The notes under the pieces are model-generated. The model saw only the letters and a list, made by a program, of their open reading frames with translations, ran no database searches and had not been told where the DNA came from. From JALYUM01 sp036688685 (lineage in GTDB: Bacteria > Pseudomonadota > Gammaproteobacteria > Burkholderiales > Burkholderiaceae_D), in contig NZ_JAQQPS010000001.1 of assembly GCF_036688685.1 (NCBI RefSeq), forward strand, positions 248,001-312,000: a DNA stretch of 64,000 bases, in the 5' to 3' direction. The position numbers were made by a program, and so were the translations under genes. Below, one piece after another: positions 10,680 to 19,240 of the stretch. The first letter of the stretch is position 1. The number at the start of each line of letters is the position of its first letter.

Positions 10680-11643
10680 TCACGACCTTGCCGGTGACCT
10701 TGCGCGCCGCCATGTCATTGAGCGCCTGCGCCGTCTGCGCCAACGGATAACGTGCCGAAATGCGCGGCCGGATCGTGCCTTTCGCCAGCCAGTCCAGCAG
10801 CTGACGCATGCCGGCCAGGTTGGCCTTCGGTTCGCGCCGGGCAAATTCGCCCCAGAACACGCCGACCACCGACGCACCTTTTAGCAGCATCAGGTTGAAT
10901 GGCAGCGCCGGGATGGCGCCGTTGGCAAACCCGACGACCAAATAGCGCCCGCCCCAGGCAATCGAGCGGAATGCCGGTTCGGCGTAGTCGCCGCCGACCG
11001 GGTCGTAAATCACGTCCGGGCCCTTGCCGCCCGTGGCGGCCTTGATCGCTTCCCTTAAATCTTCGGTGCTGTAGTTGATGCACACGTCAGCGCCATGCTC
11101 GCGGCACACGGCAAGTTTTTCGGCGCTGGACGCCGCGGCAATCACCCGTGCCCCCAGCGCCTTGCCGATCTCGATCGCCGCCAGGCCCACGCCGCCGGCT
11201 GCGCCCAGTACCAGCATGGTTTCGCCCGCCTGCAACGCGGCGCGATCGACCACTGCGTGATACGAGGTGCCGTAGGTGAGCGTGATGGCGGCCGCAGTAT
11301 CGAAGTCCATGCCCGGCGGCATCGGCATCAGCATGCTGGCCGGCACCACGGCCTGTTCGGCAAACGCGCCCTGGCGCGTGAAGGCAATCACCTTGTTACC
11401 AGTCTTGTAGCCGGCGACGCCTTCACCGACGGCGCGGATCACGCCGGAAAACTCGTTGCCGGGCGTGAACGGCAGCTCGGGCTTGAACTGGTATTTCCCC
11501 TGGACCGTCAGGACATCGGGAAAATTCACGCCGGCCGCCTTGACGTCGACGACGACCTCACCGGGGCCGGCGACCAGATCGGACACTTCCTCTACGACGA
11601 GATCATCGGGCGGGCCCCACGCTTTGCAGACGACTGCTTTCAT
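10663..11643 (-). CDS. NADPH:quinone oxidoreductase family protein (zinc-free MDR)
   Basis: A 326-residue medium-chain dehydrogenase/reductase without the zinc ligands. The GroES-like N-terminal half contains FPDVLTVQGKYQ and PGNEFSGV, and the Rossmann half contains GAAGGVGLAAIEIGKALGA, both typical of quinone oxidoreductase/crotonyl-CoA reductase-like enzymes. The start is set at the ATG at 11643, which has a good GAGGAGA ribosome site; the frame is open 26 codons further up without homology. It reduces quinones or enoyl substrates with NADPH; the physiological substrate is unknown. The 3' end overlaps the helicase gene by 17 bp. Confidence 0.88.
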   Translation of the reverse strand: MKAVVCKAWGPPDDLVVEEVSDLVAGPGEVVVDVKAAGVNFPDVLTVQGKYQFKPELPFTPGNEFSGVIRAVGEGVAGYKTGNKVIAFTRQGAFAEQAVVPASMLMPMPPGMDFDTAAAITLTYGTSYHAVVDRAALQAGETMLVLGAAGGVGLAAIEIGKALGARVIAAASSAEKLAVCREHGADVCINYSTEDLREAIKAATGGKGPDVIYDPVGGDYAEPAFRSIAWGGRYLVVGFANGAIPALPFNLMLLKGASVVGVFWGEFARREPKANLAGMRQLLDWLAKGTIRPRISARYPLAQTAQALNDMAARKVTGKVVIIPQA

Positions 11644-11816
11644 TTCTGTCTCCTCGTTAATTTTATTAAACCGTTGGTAAGTAATTATGCCCCAAGGCCC
11701 CGCCCGGCTGTGCGTCCGCAAAATGGCGCGTGTTTTGCTTGGCTACAGTCGAAAAGATGCGCATGGCACGGTTACCGTAATCGTTCTGCGATGCATGTCA
11801 ATACAGGGGGAGAGCG

Positions 11817-12425
11817 ATGGCGATCCGCTACGGTTGTTTCTTCAGTTATGCCCACGGTAAACATGAACTGATGCAGCGTTTCAAGGCCGCCCTGGTGGAT
11901 GCGCTGCGCTGCTACCTGGAACCGCATTTCGACAACGAGGAAGAGCTGTTCGTCGACACCGAACAGCTGGGGGGCGGCGGCGACCTCGACCTCAAAATTG
12001 CACGCGCGATGTGCGAAAGCGTCTGCATGATTCTGATCTACACGCCGAAATACGAAGCGCATGCCTACACGCGGCGCGAGTATGCAGCCATGCAATTGAT
12101 CGAACAGGAGCGCAGCGCCTGGTACACCATGCCCAGCAACCTGATCATTCCCGTGATCATGACGCAGCACCCGGAACATTTGCCGCCGCAAATTGCCAGC
12201 GCGCGCATGTACGTGGACTTTTCGCACTTTACGATGGCCACCACCGACCTCAAATCGAATCCGGAATTTCTGCCGCACATCGACAAGATCGTGAAACGCA
12301 TTGCCACGCATTATCAGCTGCAGAAAAAGTTCACGCCGCCGGGCCACGACTGCAACCAATTCGTGCTCCCTGCTGTCCCACCACCGTGGCGCGCGACTGC
12401 GTCGCTGAATTTTCCGCGCATCTGA
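11817..12425 (+). CDS. TIR-domain protein
   Basis: A 202-residue soluble protein with a TIR-like fold. The beta-A motif CFFSYAHG is at residues 7-14, the BB-loop region LFVDTEQLGGG at 44-54, and beta-D CMILIYTP at 70-77. These are followed by AYTRREY, where Glu88 sits where NAD-cleaving bacterial TIR enzymes carry the catalytic Glu. After residue 150 the sequence is unassigned. A strong GGGGGAG ribosome site precedes the ATG. A ParA-like gene follows 22 bp later in the same direction. TIR next to a KGGVGR-type ATPase recalls gene sets in actinobacterial and proteobacterial signalling or defence loci. NADase or second-messenger activity is an inference. Confidence 0.75.
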   Translation: MAIRYGCFFSYAHGKHELMQRFKAALVDALRCYLEPHFDNEEELFVDTEQLGGGGDLDLKIARAMCESVCMILIYTPKYEAHAYTRREYAAMQLIEQERSAWYTMPSNLIIPVIMTQHPEHLPPQIASARMYVDFSHFTMATTDLKSNPEFLPHIDKIVKRIATHYQLQKKFTPPGHDCNQFVLPAVPPPWRATASLNFPRI

Positions 12426-12447
12426 CCCACCTGACAAAAGGAGAACC

Positions 12448-13929
12448 ATGGACATGCCTAGCATCACGCCAGGTGCCGCGACCGGCGCGGGCGAGCTGAC
12501 CACGTTTTATGCGTACGACAGCGGCGCGGCGCGCAGCCTGGTGCTGTCGAATATGGCCTGGCTGCTGGCCGGTCCGCGGCACGGCAGCCAGCCGGTGCTG
12601 ATGATCGACTGGGACCTGGAAGCGCCCGGCCTGCATCACTTGTTCGGCAATGCCGGCGAGCGTCCCGGCTTGCTGGAATTGTTTACCGCCTGCCGCGACC
12701 AGCTGGCGGCCATGCCGCAGGACGGCGCGGATGCGCAGGCGAGGGCGCAGCAAATACTGGCCACCCACGACTGGCGCGACTACGTCGAGCGGGTCGATAC
12801 CAGCCGCCCCCTGTACCTGTTGCGCGCCGGCCGCATCGACGCCAGCTACGGCGAACGCGCCGCGCGGCTCGACTGGGATGCCCTGTTTCTCGCCTGTCCA
12901 CCCCTGCTGCTACATTGGCGCGTCCAGTTGGCCGCAGCGTTCCGCCACGTGTTCATCGATGCCCGCTGCGGCCGTTCGGCAGCGGTCAGCGTCTGCACCA
13001 GCTTGTTGCCCGATAAAATCGTCGGCCTGTTCACGCCATCCAGACGCAGCCTGGACGGCTTGTGCGGGGTGGTCGAGCGCGCCATCGCCTACCGCGTCAC
13101 CCACGAGGAGGCCCAGCGGCCCTTGCTGCTGTACCCGCTGCCGTGCATGTCCACCCGCAGCGATGGCGCCTGGCCCCAGGCCTGGCGGCGTGTTTGCCGC
13201 GCCGCAGCGGCGCAGGTATCTGCGTCCAGCGCTGCGCAGCTTCCGGGTTATCAGCAGGAGCTCGAGTCATTGATGGAAGCGAGCTATGGCCGCACCCACC
13301 TGTCGCTGGAAAGCTATTTCGACAAAATACAGTTGGCGCCGCTCGATGCCGGCGACATCCCCGCGAGCGGTGCCGACGCCGACCGCCTGGCCACCGGGCG
13401 CACGCTGCTGGCCTTGCTCGACTGGTTTGCCGACGGCTATTTCCCATGGCAATCCCATGCCGAATTGATGCTGCTGCGCACCATCGTCGCGACCCTGGCT
13501 GTGGACCAGTCCCACGATGTGCACAAGCTGCTCGGGCGCTTTTCCGAGGCGTATGCGGGGGCGGGGCGCTATGCCGGCAGGGACGCGCCGGTGCAGTTTC
13601 CCGCCCTGCGCTCGCTGGCGCATGCCGTGCTGTCGGTGCCGGCGCCGCGCGTGGCCGATGCCGTCACCCACCAGCTCGATCATCTGCAACAACTGGTCGA
13701 CCGGCAGGCGCTGTCCGAGGCGCGGCCCGTGGCCGACCGGCTGCGCGACCTGGTGCTGTGTCCGGCTGTGGCGCACGCCTTGCGCCGGCGCGGTGCGGCG
13801 CTGATCAAGCTGGTGTATCGCCACGACAACGATACCGACGCCTTGCTGGCCTTCACGCAGGATGAACTGGCGTCGCTGGAACAGGTACTGAACGAGGCGG
13901 TGGCCGGGCACCCGCTCGCAACGACGTGA
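12448..13929 (+). CDS. ParA/MinD-like protein with degenerate KGGVGR-type P-loop
   Basis: A 493-residue protein. Residues 19-62 align by eye with the KGGVGR-variant AAA/MinD-type ATPases: FYAY, then DSGAARS (24-30) where KGGVGRS is expected, then LxLSNMAWLLA and IDWDLEAPGL (53-62), the family's Walker B region. Around residue 170 FIDARCG, SLLPDKIVGLFTPSRRSLDG matches the usual switch II part. Both the signature Lys and two P-loop glycines are lost while the other motifs remain, so nucleotide binding may be lost or altered. The C-terminal 250 residues are helical and unrecognised. It follows the TIR gene with its own AAAGGAGA site, suggesting an operon. Function unknown. Confidence 0.7.
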   Translation: MDMPSITPGAATGAGELTTFYAYDSGAARSLVLSNMAWLLAGPRHGSQPVLMIDWDLEAPGLHHLFGNAGERPGLLELFTACRDQLAAMPQDGADAQARAQQILATHDWRDYVERVDTSRPLYLLRAGRIDASYGERAARLDWDALFLACPPLLLHWRVQLAAAFRHVFIDARCGRSAAVSVCTSLLPDKIVGLFTPSRRSLDGLCGVVERAIAYRVTHEEAQRPLLLYPLPCMSTRSDGAWPQAWRRVCRAAAAQVSASSAAQLPGYQQELESLMEASYGRTHLSLESYFDKIQLAPLDAGDIPASGADADRLATGRTLLALLDWFADGYFPWQSHAELMLLRTIVATLAVDQSHDVHKLLGRFSEAYAGAGRYAGRDAPVQFPALRSLAHAVLSVPAPRVADAVTHQLDHLQQLVDRQALSEARPVADRLRDLVLCPAVAHALRRRGAALIKLVYRHDNDTDALLAFTQDELASLEQVLNEAVAGHPLATT

Positions 13930-14013
13930 AGTCAAGTGAATCTTGGTAACCTCTTGCTACAAATAAAGTTTGCCAGGTGCGCTAGGTGGGGTTGCTTCGG
14001 TTAAAATCGGCGC

Positions 14014-14772
14014 ATGCGTATCCTCATTAGTAACGACGACGGTTATCTTGCACCAGGCCTCGCGGCGCTGGCGGATGCGCTCGCGTCGGTGGCGGAGATT
14101 ACCGTGGTGGCGCCGGATGGCAACCGCTCCGGCGCATCGAACTCTCTGACACTCGACCGGCCGCTGTCGGTGCAGCGTGCGGCGAACGGTTTTTATGTCG
14201 TCAACGGCACGCCCAGCGACTGCGTTCACATCGCCATGACGGCCTTGCTCGCTACGCCGCCCGATCTGGTCGTGTCCGGCATCAACAACGGCCAGAACAT
14301 GGGTGATGACACGCTCTATTCCGGCACCGTCGCCGCCGCCACCGAAGGCTATTTGTTCGGCATCCCGGCGATTGCTTTTTCGCAGGTCGATCCGGACTGG
14401 GCGCACGTCGACGCGGCTGGCCGGGTTGCGCGCGACATCGTGCTGCGCCACGCCGCCATGCTTGACGCGCCCTACCTGCTCAACGTGAATATTCCCAACC
14501 TGCCCTACGAGCAGATGGGCGCCTTCGTCGCCACCCGCCTCGGCAAGCGCCACCAGTCCGAACCGGTTGTGCGCATGCTCGACCCGCGCGGGCGCGAGAT
14601 TTTCTGGATCGGTGGGGGGGGGGCGCCGGGCGCCCGGCGCGATGGCGGCGACGGCACCGATTTCCACGCGACCGCACAGGGCAGGGTGTCGATCACGCCG
14701 CTGCAGGTCGACCTGACCCACAAGCCGCAGTTGGCGCTGCTGCAGCAGGGGTTGGCGGGGTGGAACAAATGA
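14014..14772 (+). CDS. surE: 5'/3'-nucleotidase SurE
   Basis: A 252-residue metal-dependent nucleoside monophosphate phosphatase of the stationary-phase survival block. The metal-site motif SNDDGYLAPG is at residues 6-15, NGTPSDCVH and SGINNGQNMG complete the active site, and the C-terminus GRVSITPLQVDLTH is canonical. Inside the gene a run of ten G (14614-14623) encodes a glycine stretch just before the DGTDFHA segment; the frame is intact, but the run is prone to slippage or sequencing error. The TGA overlaps the pcm ATG. Gene order surE-pcm-nlpD-rpoS is widely conserved. Confidence 0.96.
   Translation: MRILISNDDGYLAPGLAALADALASVAEITVVAPDGNRSGASNSLTLDRPLSVQRAANGFYVVNGTPSDCVHIAMTALLATPPDLVVSGINNGQNMGDDTLYSGTVAAATEGYLFGIPAIAFSQVDPDWAHVDAAGRVARDIVLRHAAMLDAPYLLNVNIPNLPYEQMGAFVATRLGKRHQSEPVVRMLDPRGREIFWIGGGGAPGARRDGGDGTDFHATAQGRVSITPLQVDLTHKPQLALLQQGLAGWNK
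14614..14623 (+). repeat. homopolymeric tract of ten G within surE
   Basis: Ten consecutive G in the coding strand of surE, at codons 201-204. In the sequence given it keeps the frame open. One base more or less would truncate SurE and uncouple pcm. Confidence 0.9.
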
Positions 14773-15704
14773 GCGAAAAACGCAGCACCTTCCCCTTGCC
14801 CCTGTCGTCGGTGACCGGTCCGGCGCGCAAGGGCGTGGCGCCGGCCCCGGTGGCCACGCCGCAGACGGCCACGCGCAATGCCGCGCACCAGGCCTTCGTG
14901 CCGCCGGCCCAGCCGGCGTCGCCGCGCCAGCCCGGCTACGCCCCGCCCGGCAAGGTACAGCAGCACAAGCTGGTGTCGCCACACGAACGGCGCCAGCTGG
15001 AAAATCAGCATGAGCGCGCCGGCCAGGAGCGCCGCCAGCAGGAACGCGCGGCGCAGGACCGTCCCGACATGATGGTGTCCGATGCGGTGCGGCGCGCCAT
15101 GGTCGCCCGGGTCGAGCGCCAGGGTGTGCGCGACCGGGCGGTGCTGGCAGCCATGCAGGCGGTGCCGCGCCACATGTTCCTGGAGCCGGCCATGTCGGCC
15201 CAGGCCTACGTCGACGCTTCGCTGCCGATTGGCCACAACCAGACCATTTCGCAGCCCTACATCGTGGCGCGCATGATCGAGGCGATGCAGGCGGGCCGGC
15301 CGCTTGGGCGCGTGCTCGAAATCGGCACCGGCTGCGGCTACCAGGCGGCGGTGCTGGCCTGTGTCGCGCAGGAGGTGTATTCGATCGAGCGCCTCAAGCC
15401 CTTGCACGAGCTGGCCAAGACTAATTTGCGGCCGCTGCGGATCCCAAACCTGCGCTTGCACTACGGAGATGGTATGCTTGGGCTGCCGCAGGTGGCGCCA
15501 TTTGACGGCATTATCCTGGCGGCCGCCGGCATCGAAGTGCCGCGCGCCCTGCTGGAACAGCTGGCCATCGGCGCCCGGCTGGTCGCCCCCGTGGGTGGCC
15601 AGCAGCAGCATTTGCAGCGGATTACCCGCATCGGCGAAAAAGAGTGGACCAGCGAAACGCTGGAAGCCTGCCATTTCGTGCCACTGCGCCCAGGCATCGC
15701 CTGA
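14769..15704 (+). CDS. pcm: protein-L-isoaspartate O-methyltransferase
   Basis: A 311-residue SAM-dependent repair enzyme that methylates isoaspartyl residues in aged proteins. The catalytic part begins near residue 95. It contains PRHMFLEP, the loop ASLPIGHNQTISQPYIVA and SAM motif I LEIGTGCGYQAAVLA. About 95 residues of Pro/Ala/Arg/Gln-rich, probably disordered sequence precede it, making it roughly 100 residues longer than E. coli Pcm (208). The start is the ATG at 14769 overlapping the surE TGA (a GTG nine bases earlier is also in frame). It is coupled to surE and followed by nlpD. Confidence 0.95.
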   Translation: MSEKRSTFPLPLSSVTGPARKGVAPAPVATPQTATRNAAHQAFVPPAQPASPRQPGYAPPGKVQQHKLVSPHERRQLENQHERAGQERRQQERAAQDRPDMMVSDAVRRAMVARVERQGVRDRAVLAAMQAVPRHMFLEPAMSAQAYVDASLPIGHNQTISQPYIVARMIEAMQAGRPLGRVLEIGTGCGYQAAVLACVAQEVYSIERLKPLHELAKTNLRPLRIPNLRLHYGDGMLGLPQVAPFDGIILAAAGIEVPRALLEQLAIGARLVAPVGGQQQHLQRITRIGEKEWTSETLEACHFVPLRPGIA

Positions 15705-15768
15705 GCCGCCGGGTGACCACCCCGGCGTGCGCACGGGTTCGTAAGGGGTTCGCCCGTAACATGACAAG

Positions 15769-16671
15769 ATGAGAATGAATCCAATACCCCGTTTAATCCT
15801 GCTGACCCTGACCATTGGCTTGTTGTCTGCCTGCCAGACATCACCCCGCAAGGGGCCCGTCGTCGTCGACCGCTCGATCGGCGCCTCTTCCTCCAATTAT
15901 CGTCCCGTCACCCCGCCGCCGGTCGTCATTGAAGAGATCCGCGGCGACGCAAAGGGCAGCTACACCGTGCGGCGCGGCGACACGCTGCTGCGCATCGCCC
16001 TCGACCATGGCCAGAACTACCGCGACCTGGTGGCATGGAACAGCCTGACCGACGCCAATGACATCAAGGTCGGCCAGGTGTTGCGCGTGGCGCCGGCCAG
16101 CGCGCCGGGCGAGCGCCCAGCCACCGGTGTGACCACCTCGGCCATCAGCATGCCCCCGAGCGATACGCGCTCGACGACGGCGCCCGCGGCACCCAAAAAA
16201 CCGCTTCCGGTGGCGCCGCCACGCGTGGTCGATGCCCGTCCGGCCGAGGGCGCCCTGGCGCCTGCCGTGCCGAGCGTGGCCGCACCGGCGCTGTCCGACG
16301 AAGACAAGGTGTCCTGGATGTGGCCGTCGGAAGGCAAGATCATCGGCACGTTTGAAGAAGGCAAGAACAAGGGCATCGACATCGCAGGCAAGCTGGGCCA
16401 GCGCGTGCTGGCCGCCAGCGGCGGAAAAGTTATGTATGCTGGCTCGGGCATCCGCGGATATGGTAATCTGGTGATCGTCAAACACAGCAACAACGTGCTG
16501 TCGGCATATGCCCACAACCGTGCCATCGTGGTCAAGGAAGGCGATCCTGTCGTCAAGGGTCAGACCATCGCGGAGATGGGCAATTCGGACGCCGACAGCG
16601 TCAAACTGCACTTTGAAATTCGCCAGCAGGGCAAACCGGTCGACCCGTCCAGGTTCCTGCCCAGCCGATAG
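15769..16671 (+). CDS. nlpD: NlpD-type lipoprotein with LysM and LytM (M23) domains
   Basis: A 300-residue outer-membrane lipoprotein that activates amidases (AmiC) at the division septum. The signal peptide ends in the lipobox LLSAC with lipidated Cys22. A LysM domain (YTVRRGDTLLRIA, about 65-108), a Pro/Ala linker and a LytM domain (180-300) follow. The domain reads NKGIDIAG and LSAYAHN, matching E. coli NlpD where the catalytic metal ligands are lost, so it is an activator, not a peptidase. It lies just before rpoS, whose main promoter lies inside nlpD in enterobacteria; the same is likely here. Confidence 0.93.
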   Translation: MRMNPIPRLILLTLTIGLLSACQTSPRKGPVVVDRSIGASSSNYRPVTPPPVVIEEIRGDAKGSYTVRRGDTLLRIALDHGQNYRDLVAWNSLTDANDIKVGQVLRVAPASAPGERPATGVTTSAISMPPSDTRSTTAPAAPKKPLPVAPPRVVDARPAEGALAPAVPSVAAPALSDEDKVSWMWPSEGKIIGTFEEGKNKGIDIAGKLGQRVLAASGGKVMYAGSGIRGYGNLVIVKHSNNVLSAYAHNRAIVVKEGDPVVKGQTIAEMGNSDADSVKLHFEIRQQGKPVDPSRFLPSR

Positions 16672-16680
16672 AGGGAATCG

Positions 16681-17697
16681 ATGACGCATCCGCCGAACGC
16701 AATGGACGACGACGCCGATGCAGACGTTTCCGGTGACGCGGACGATCTGCTGGCAGCTGCGCTCGATGCGGAGGACGATGTCCCTGTGCCCGAAGTGGCG
16801 GTGCCGCTCGACACCGTCGACGAACTCAAAAAAGTGCTGGCGGCCGAGCTCTCGACCGACACCACCCAGCACTACCTGAACCAGATCGGCACCCGCCCGC
16901 TGCTCACCGCCCCCCAGGAAGTCCATTTCGCCACGCTGGCCAAGGCGGGCGATTTCCCCGCCCGCCAGACCATGATCGAACACAACCTGCGCCTGGTCGT
17001 GTCGATCGCCAAGCACTACATCAATCGCGGCGTGGTTCTGCTCGACATGATCGAAGAGGGCAACCTCGGCCTGATGCGCGCCATCGACAAGTTCGAGCCG
17101 GAGCGCGGGTTCCGTTTTTCCACCTACGCCACCTGGTGGATCCGCCAGAGCATCGAGCGCGCCATCATGAACCAGGCCCGCACCGTGCGCCTGCCGGTGC
17201 ACATGGTGCGCGAACTGAACCAGATCCTGCGTGCCAAATACCACCTCGAGTCCCAGCACAATGCCGGCCCGGGCGCCGGCAAGGACGCCAGCGTGGAAGA
17301 TATCGCCCACCTGGTCGGCCGGCCGGTGGAGGAAGTGCAGGACATCCTGGCCCTGTCCGAACACGCCAGCTCGCTCGATGCCCCGCTCGACAACGATCCC
17401 TCGTCCAGCCTGATGGACATGTTGCCCGGCGAATCGGCCGACGGCCCCGACGTGCGCGCCGAGCACAGCGAAATGACGGTGCTGGTGCGCGACTGGCTCA
17501 CGCGCCTGCCCGACAAGCAGCGCATCGTCGTCATGCGCCGTTTTGGCCTCGACAACGACGACCCGGCCACGCTTGAAACGCTGGCCGAGGAGATGGGTGT
17601 CACGCGCGAGCGCGTGCGCCAGATCCAGCAGGAAGCCCTCATCAAGCTCAAGCGGGCCATGGCCGCCCGTGGCGTGGTGCGCGATTCCTTGTTATGA
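16681..17697 (+). CDS. rpoS: RNA polymerase sigma factor RpoS
   Basis: A 338-residue group 2 sigma-70 factor for the general stress and stationary-phase response. Region 1.2 begins near DTTQHYLNQIG (about 60), region 2 carries NLRLVVSIAKHY, DMIEEGNLGLMRAIDKFE and the -10-reading FSTYATWWIRQSI, and region 4 ends with the -35-binding helix VTRERVRQIQ. An acidic N-terminal extension (first 45 residues) replaces region 1.1. It starts 10 bp after nlpD. The nlpD context and length separate it from RpoD. Confidence 0.96.
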   Translation: MTHPPNAMDDDADADVSGDADDLLAAALDAEDDVPVPEVAVPLDTVDELKKVLAAELSTDTTQHYLNQIGTRPLLTAPQEVHFATLAKAGDFPARQTMIEHNLRLVVSIAKHYINRGVVLLDMIEEGNLGLMRAIDKFEPERGFRFSTYATWWIRQSIERAIMNQARTVRLPVHMVRELNQILRAKYHLESQHNAGPGAGKDASVEDIAHLVGRPVEEVQDILALSEHASSLDAPLDNDPSSSLMDMLPGESADGPDVRAEHSEMTVLVRDWLTRLPDKQRIVVMRRFGLDNDDPATLETLAEEMGVTRERVRQIQQEALIKLKRAMAARGVVRDSLL

Positions 17698-17736
17698 TGC
17701 GCGCGGGCTGAGCCAGCCCAGCCACTTCCACGAGCC

Positions 17737-19080
17737 ATGCCAGACACCTTCATCACCATCAAAACTCTCGATATGGACGCCAGAGGCGTCGGCCACCTTG
17801 TCAATGAGGATGGCAGCCAGGGCAAGGTGATTTTCGTCGAAGGCGCCTTGCCGGGCGAGCGCGTCAGTTTCCTCAGCTTCAAGAAAAAGAAGAACTGGGA
17901 AGCCGGGCGCATGACCGGCATGCGCGGCCAGGCGTCCTCCATGCGCGTGACACCCAGGTGCCGCCATTTCGATGTCTGCGGCGGCTGCTCGATGCAGCAC
18001 CTCGACCCATCGGCGCAGGTTGCAATGAAGCAGCGCGTACTGGAAGACAATCTGGCCCACATCGGCAAGGTGCGTGCCGAGAACATCATGCGGCCGATGT
18101 ACGGTCCGACCTGGGATTACCGCTACCGCGCGCGCCTGTCGGTGCGCCACGTAGCGAAAAAAGAGACGGTCCTGGTCGGTTTCCACGAGCGCGCATCCAG
18201 CTTCGTGGCCGACATCGTCACCTGCGAAATCCTGCCCGACCACGTGGCCGCCATGCTGGTGCCGCTGCGCGAACTGATCGTCATGCTGTCGATCTACGAC
18301 CAGCTGCCGCAAATCGAAGTGGCCATCGGCGAAGGCCTGACGGTGCTGGCGGCGCGCATCATGGCGCCGTTGACGGCTGCTGACGCCGTCCTGATGCGGG
18401 CCTTCGCCGACCGCTGGAATATCCAGTGGTGGTTGCAGACCAAGGGGCCGGAGACGGCGGTGCCGTACTACCCGATCGGCCCCGAGCTGTACTACACGCT
18501 GCCGGAATTCGGCATCAAGATGCCGTTCAAGCCGGTCGATTTCACCCAGGTGAACCACCACATCAATCGCGTGCTGGTGGGCAAGGCACTGCGCTTGCTG
18601 GACGTGCAGCCGGATGATCGCGTGGCCGACCTGTTCTGCGGCCTCGGCAATTTTACCTTGCCGCTGGCGACTCAGGCGCGCGAAGTGGTGGGGATCGAAG
18701 GCAGTTCGGCGCTCACGTCGCGCGCCCTGGACAATGCAAAAGCGAACGGTCTGTCCGAGAAAACCAGCTTCCAGACGCGCAATTTGTTCGAGGTGACGGC
18801 CGGGCACCTGGTTGCGCTGGGCCGTTTTGACCGCATGCTGATCGACCCGCCGCGCGATGGCGCGGTGGCGCTGGCAGAGGCACTGGCAGCCTTGTCCACC
18901 AGTCACCCGGACCTGATGCCGAAGCGCATCGTGTATGTGTCGTGCAGCCCGTCGACGCTGGCGCGCGATGCCGATATCCTGGTGCACCAGGCCGGCTACG
19001 TGCTGAAGAAGGCGGGGGTGGTGAATATGTTCCCGCATACCTCGCACGTGGAGTCGATTGCGGTGTTCGACCTGCCGTAA
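17737..19080 (+). CDS. rlmD: 23S rRNA (uracil(1939)-C(5))-methyltransferase RlmD
   Basis: A 447-residue SAM-dependent methyltransferase. An N-terminal TRAM RNA-binding domain (about 1-60) is followed by the iron-sulfur cysteines Cys75, Cys81 and Cys84 (CRHFDVCGGC), with a fourth likely in VTCEIL. SAM motif ADLFCGLGNFTLPLA and the catalytic VSCSPSTLARD cysteine lie in the C-terminal Rossmann domain. The start at 17737 gives the usual short N-terminus before the TRAM domain. It follows rpoS by 39 bp in the same direction and ends before a REP-like doublet and a bidirectional terminator. Confidence 0.94.
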   Translation: MPDTFITIKTLDMDARGVGHLVNEDGSQGKVIFVEGALPGERVSFLSFKKKKNWEAGRMTGMRGQASSMRVTPRCRHFDVCGGCSMQHLDPSAQVAMKQRVLEDNLAHIGKVRAENIMRPMYGPTWDYRYRARLSVRHVAKKETVLVGFHERASSFVADIVTCEILPDHVAAMLVPLRELIVMLSIYDQLPQIEVAIGEGLTVLAARIMAPLTAADAVLMRAFADRWNIQWWLQTKGPETAVPYYPIGPELYYTLPEFGIKMPFKPVDFTQVNHHINRVLVGKALRLLDVQPDDRVADLFCGLGNFTLPLATQAREVVGIEGSSALTSRALDNAKANGLSEKTSFQTRNLFEVTAGHLVALGRFDRMLIDPPRDGAVALAEALAALSTSHPDLMPKRIVYVSCSPSTLARDADILVHQAGYVLKKAGVVNMFPHTSHVESIAVFDLP

Positions 19081-19087
19081 TCTCAAG

Positions 19088-19187
19088 ACCGTCCTCCCGG
19101 CGCACGCCGGGATCCATACTGAATCAACAGCACCTTTCTGCATGCTCGGTATGGGCACCGGCGTTCGCCGGTGTGACGGTTTTCAGG
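19088..19187. repeat. REP-like inverted repeat doublet
   Basis: Left arm TCCCGGCGCACGCCGGGATC, then about 30 nt, then the inverted, diverged arm GGGCACCGGCGTTCGCCGGT with TGACGGTTTT. The left arm is nearly identical to 24846-24872 (CCCGGCGCAGGCCGGGATCC plus ATAC). It is a dispersed intergenic element of the REP/BIME sort. Confidence 0.7.
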
Positions 19188-19194
19188 TCGCCCA

Positions 19195-19225
19195 TAAAAA
19201 AACCGCCCGAAGGCGGTTTTTCTTT
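19195..19225. terminator. bidirectional terminator between rlmD and the Bax-inhibitor-1 gene
   Basis: AAAAAAACCGCC, loop CGAA, GGCGGTTTTTCTTTT. A and T runs on both sides suit the convergent rlmD and yccA-like genes. Confidence 0.8.
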
Positions 19226-19240
19226 TGGTGCAGCCTGGAA

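Noticed and set aside
15841..17466. A 541-codon minus-strand open frame across nlpD and rpoS
   Set aside because: Antisense shadow of two well-supported genes.
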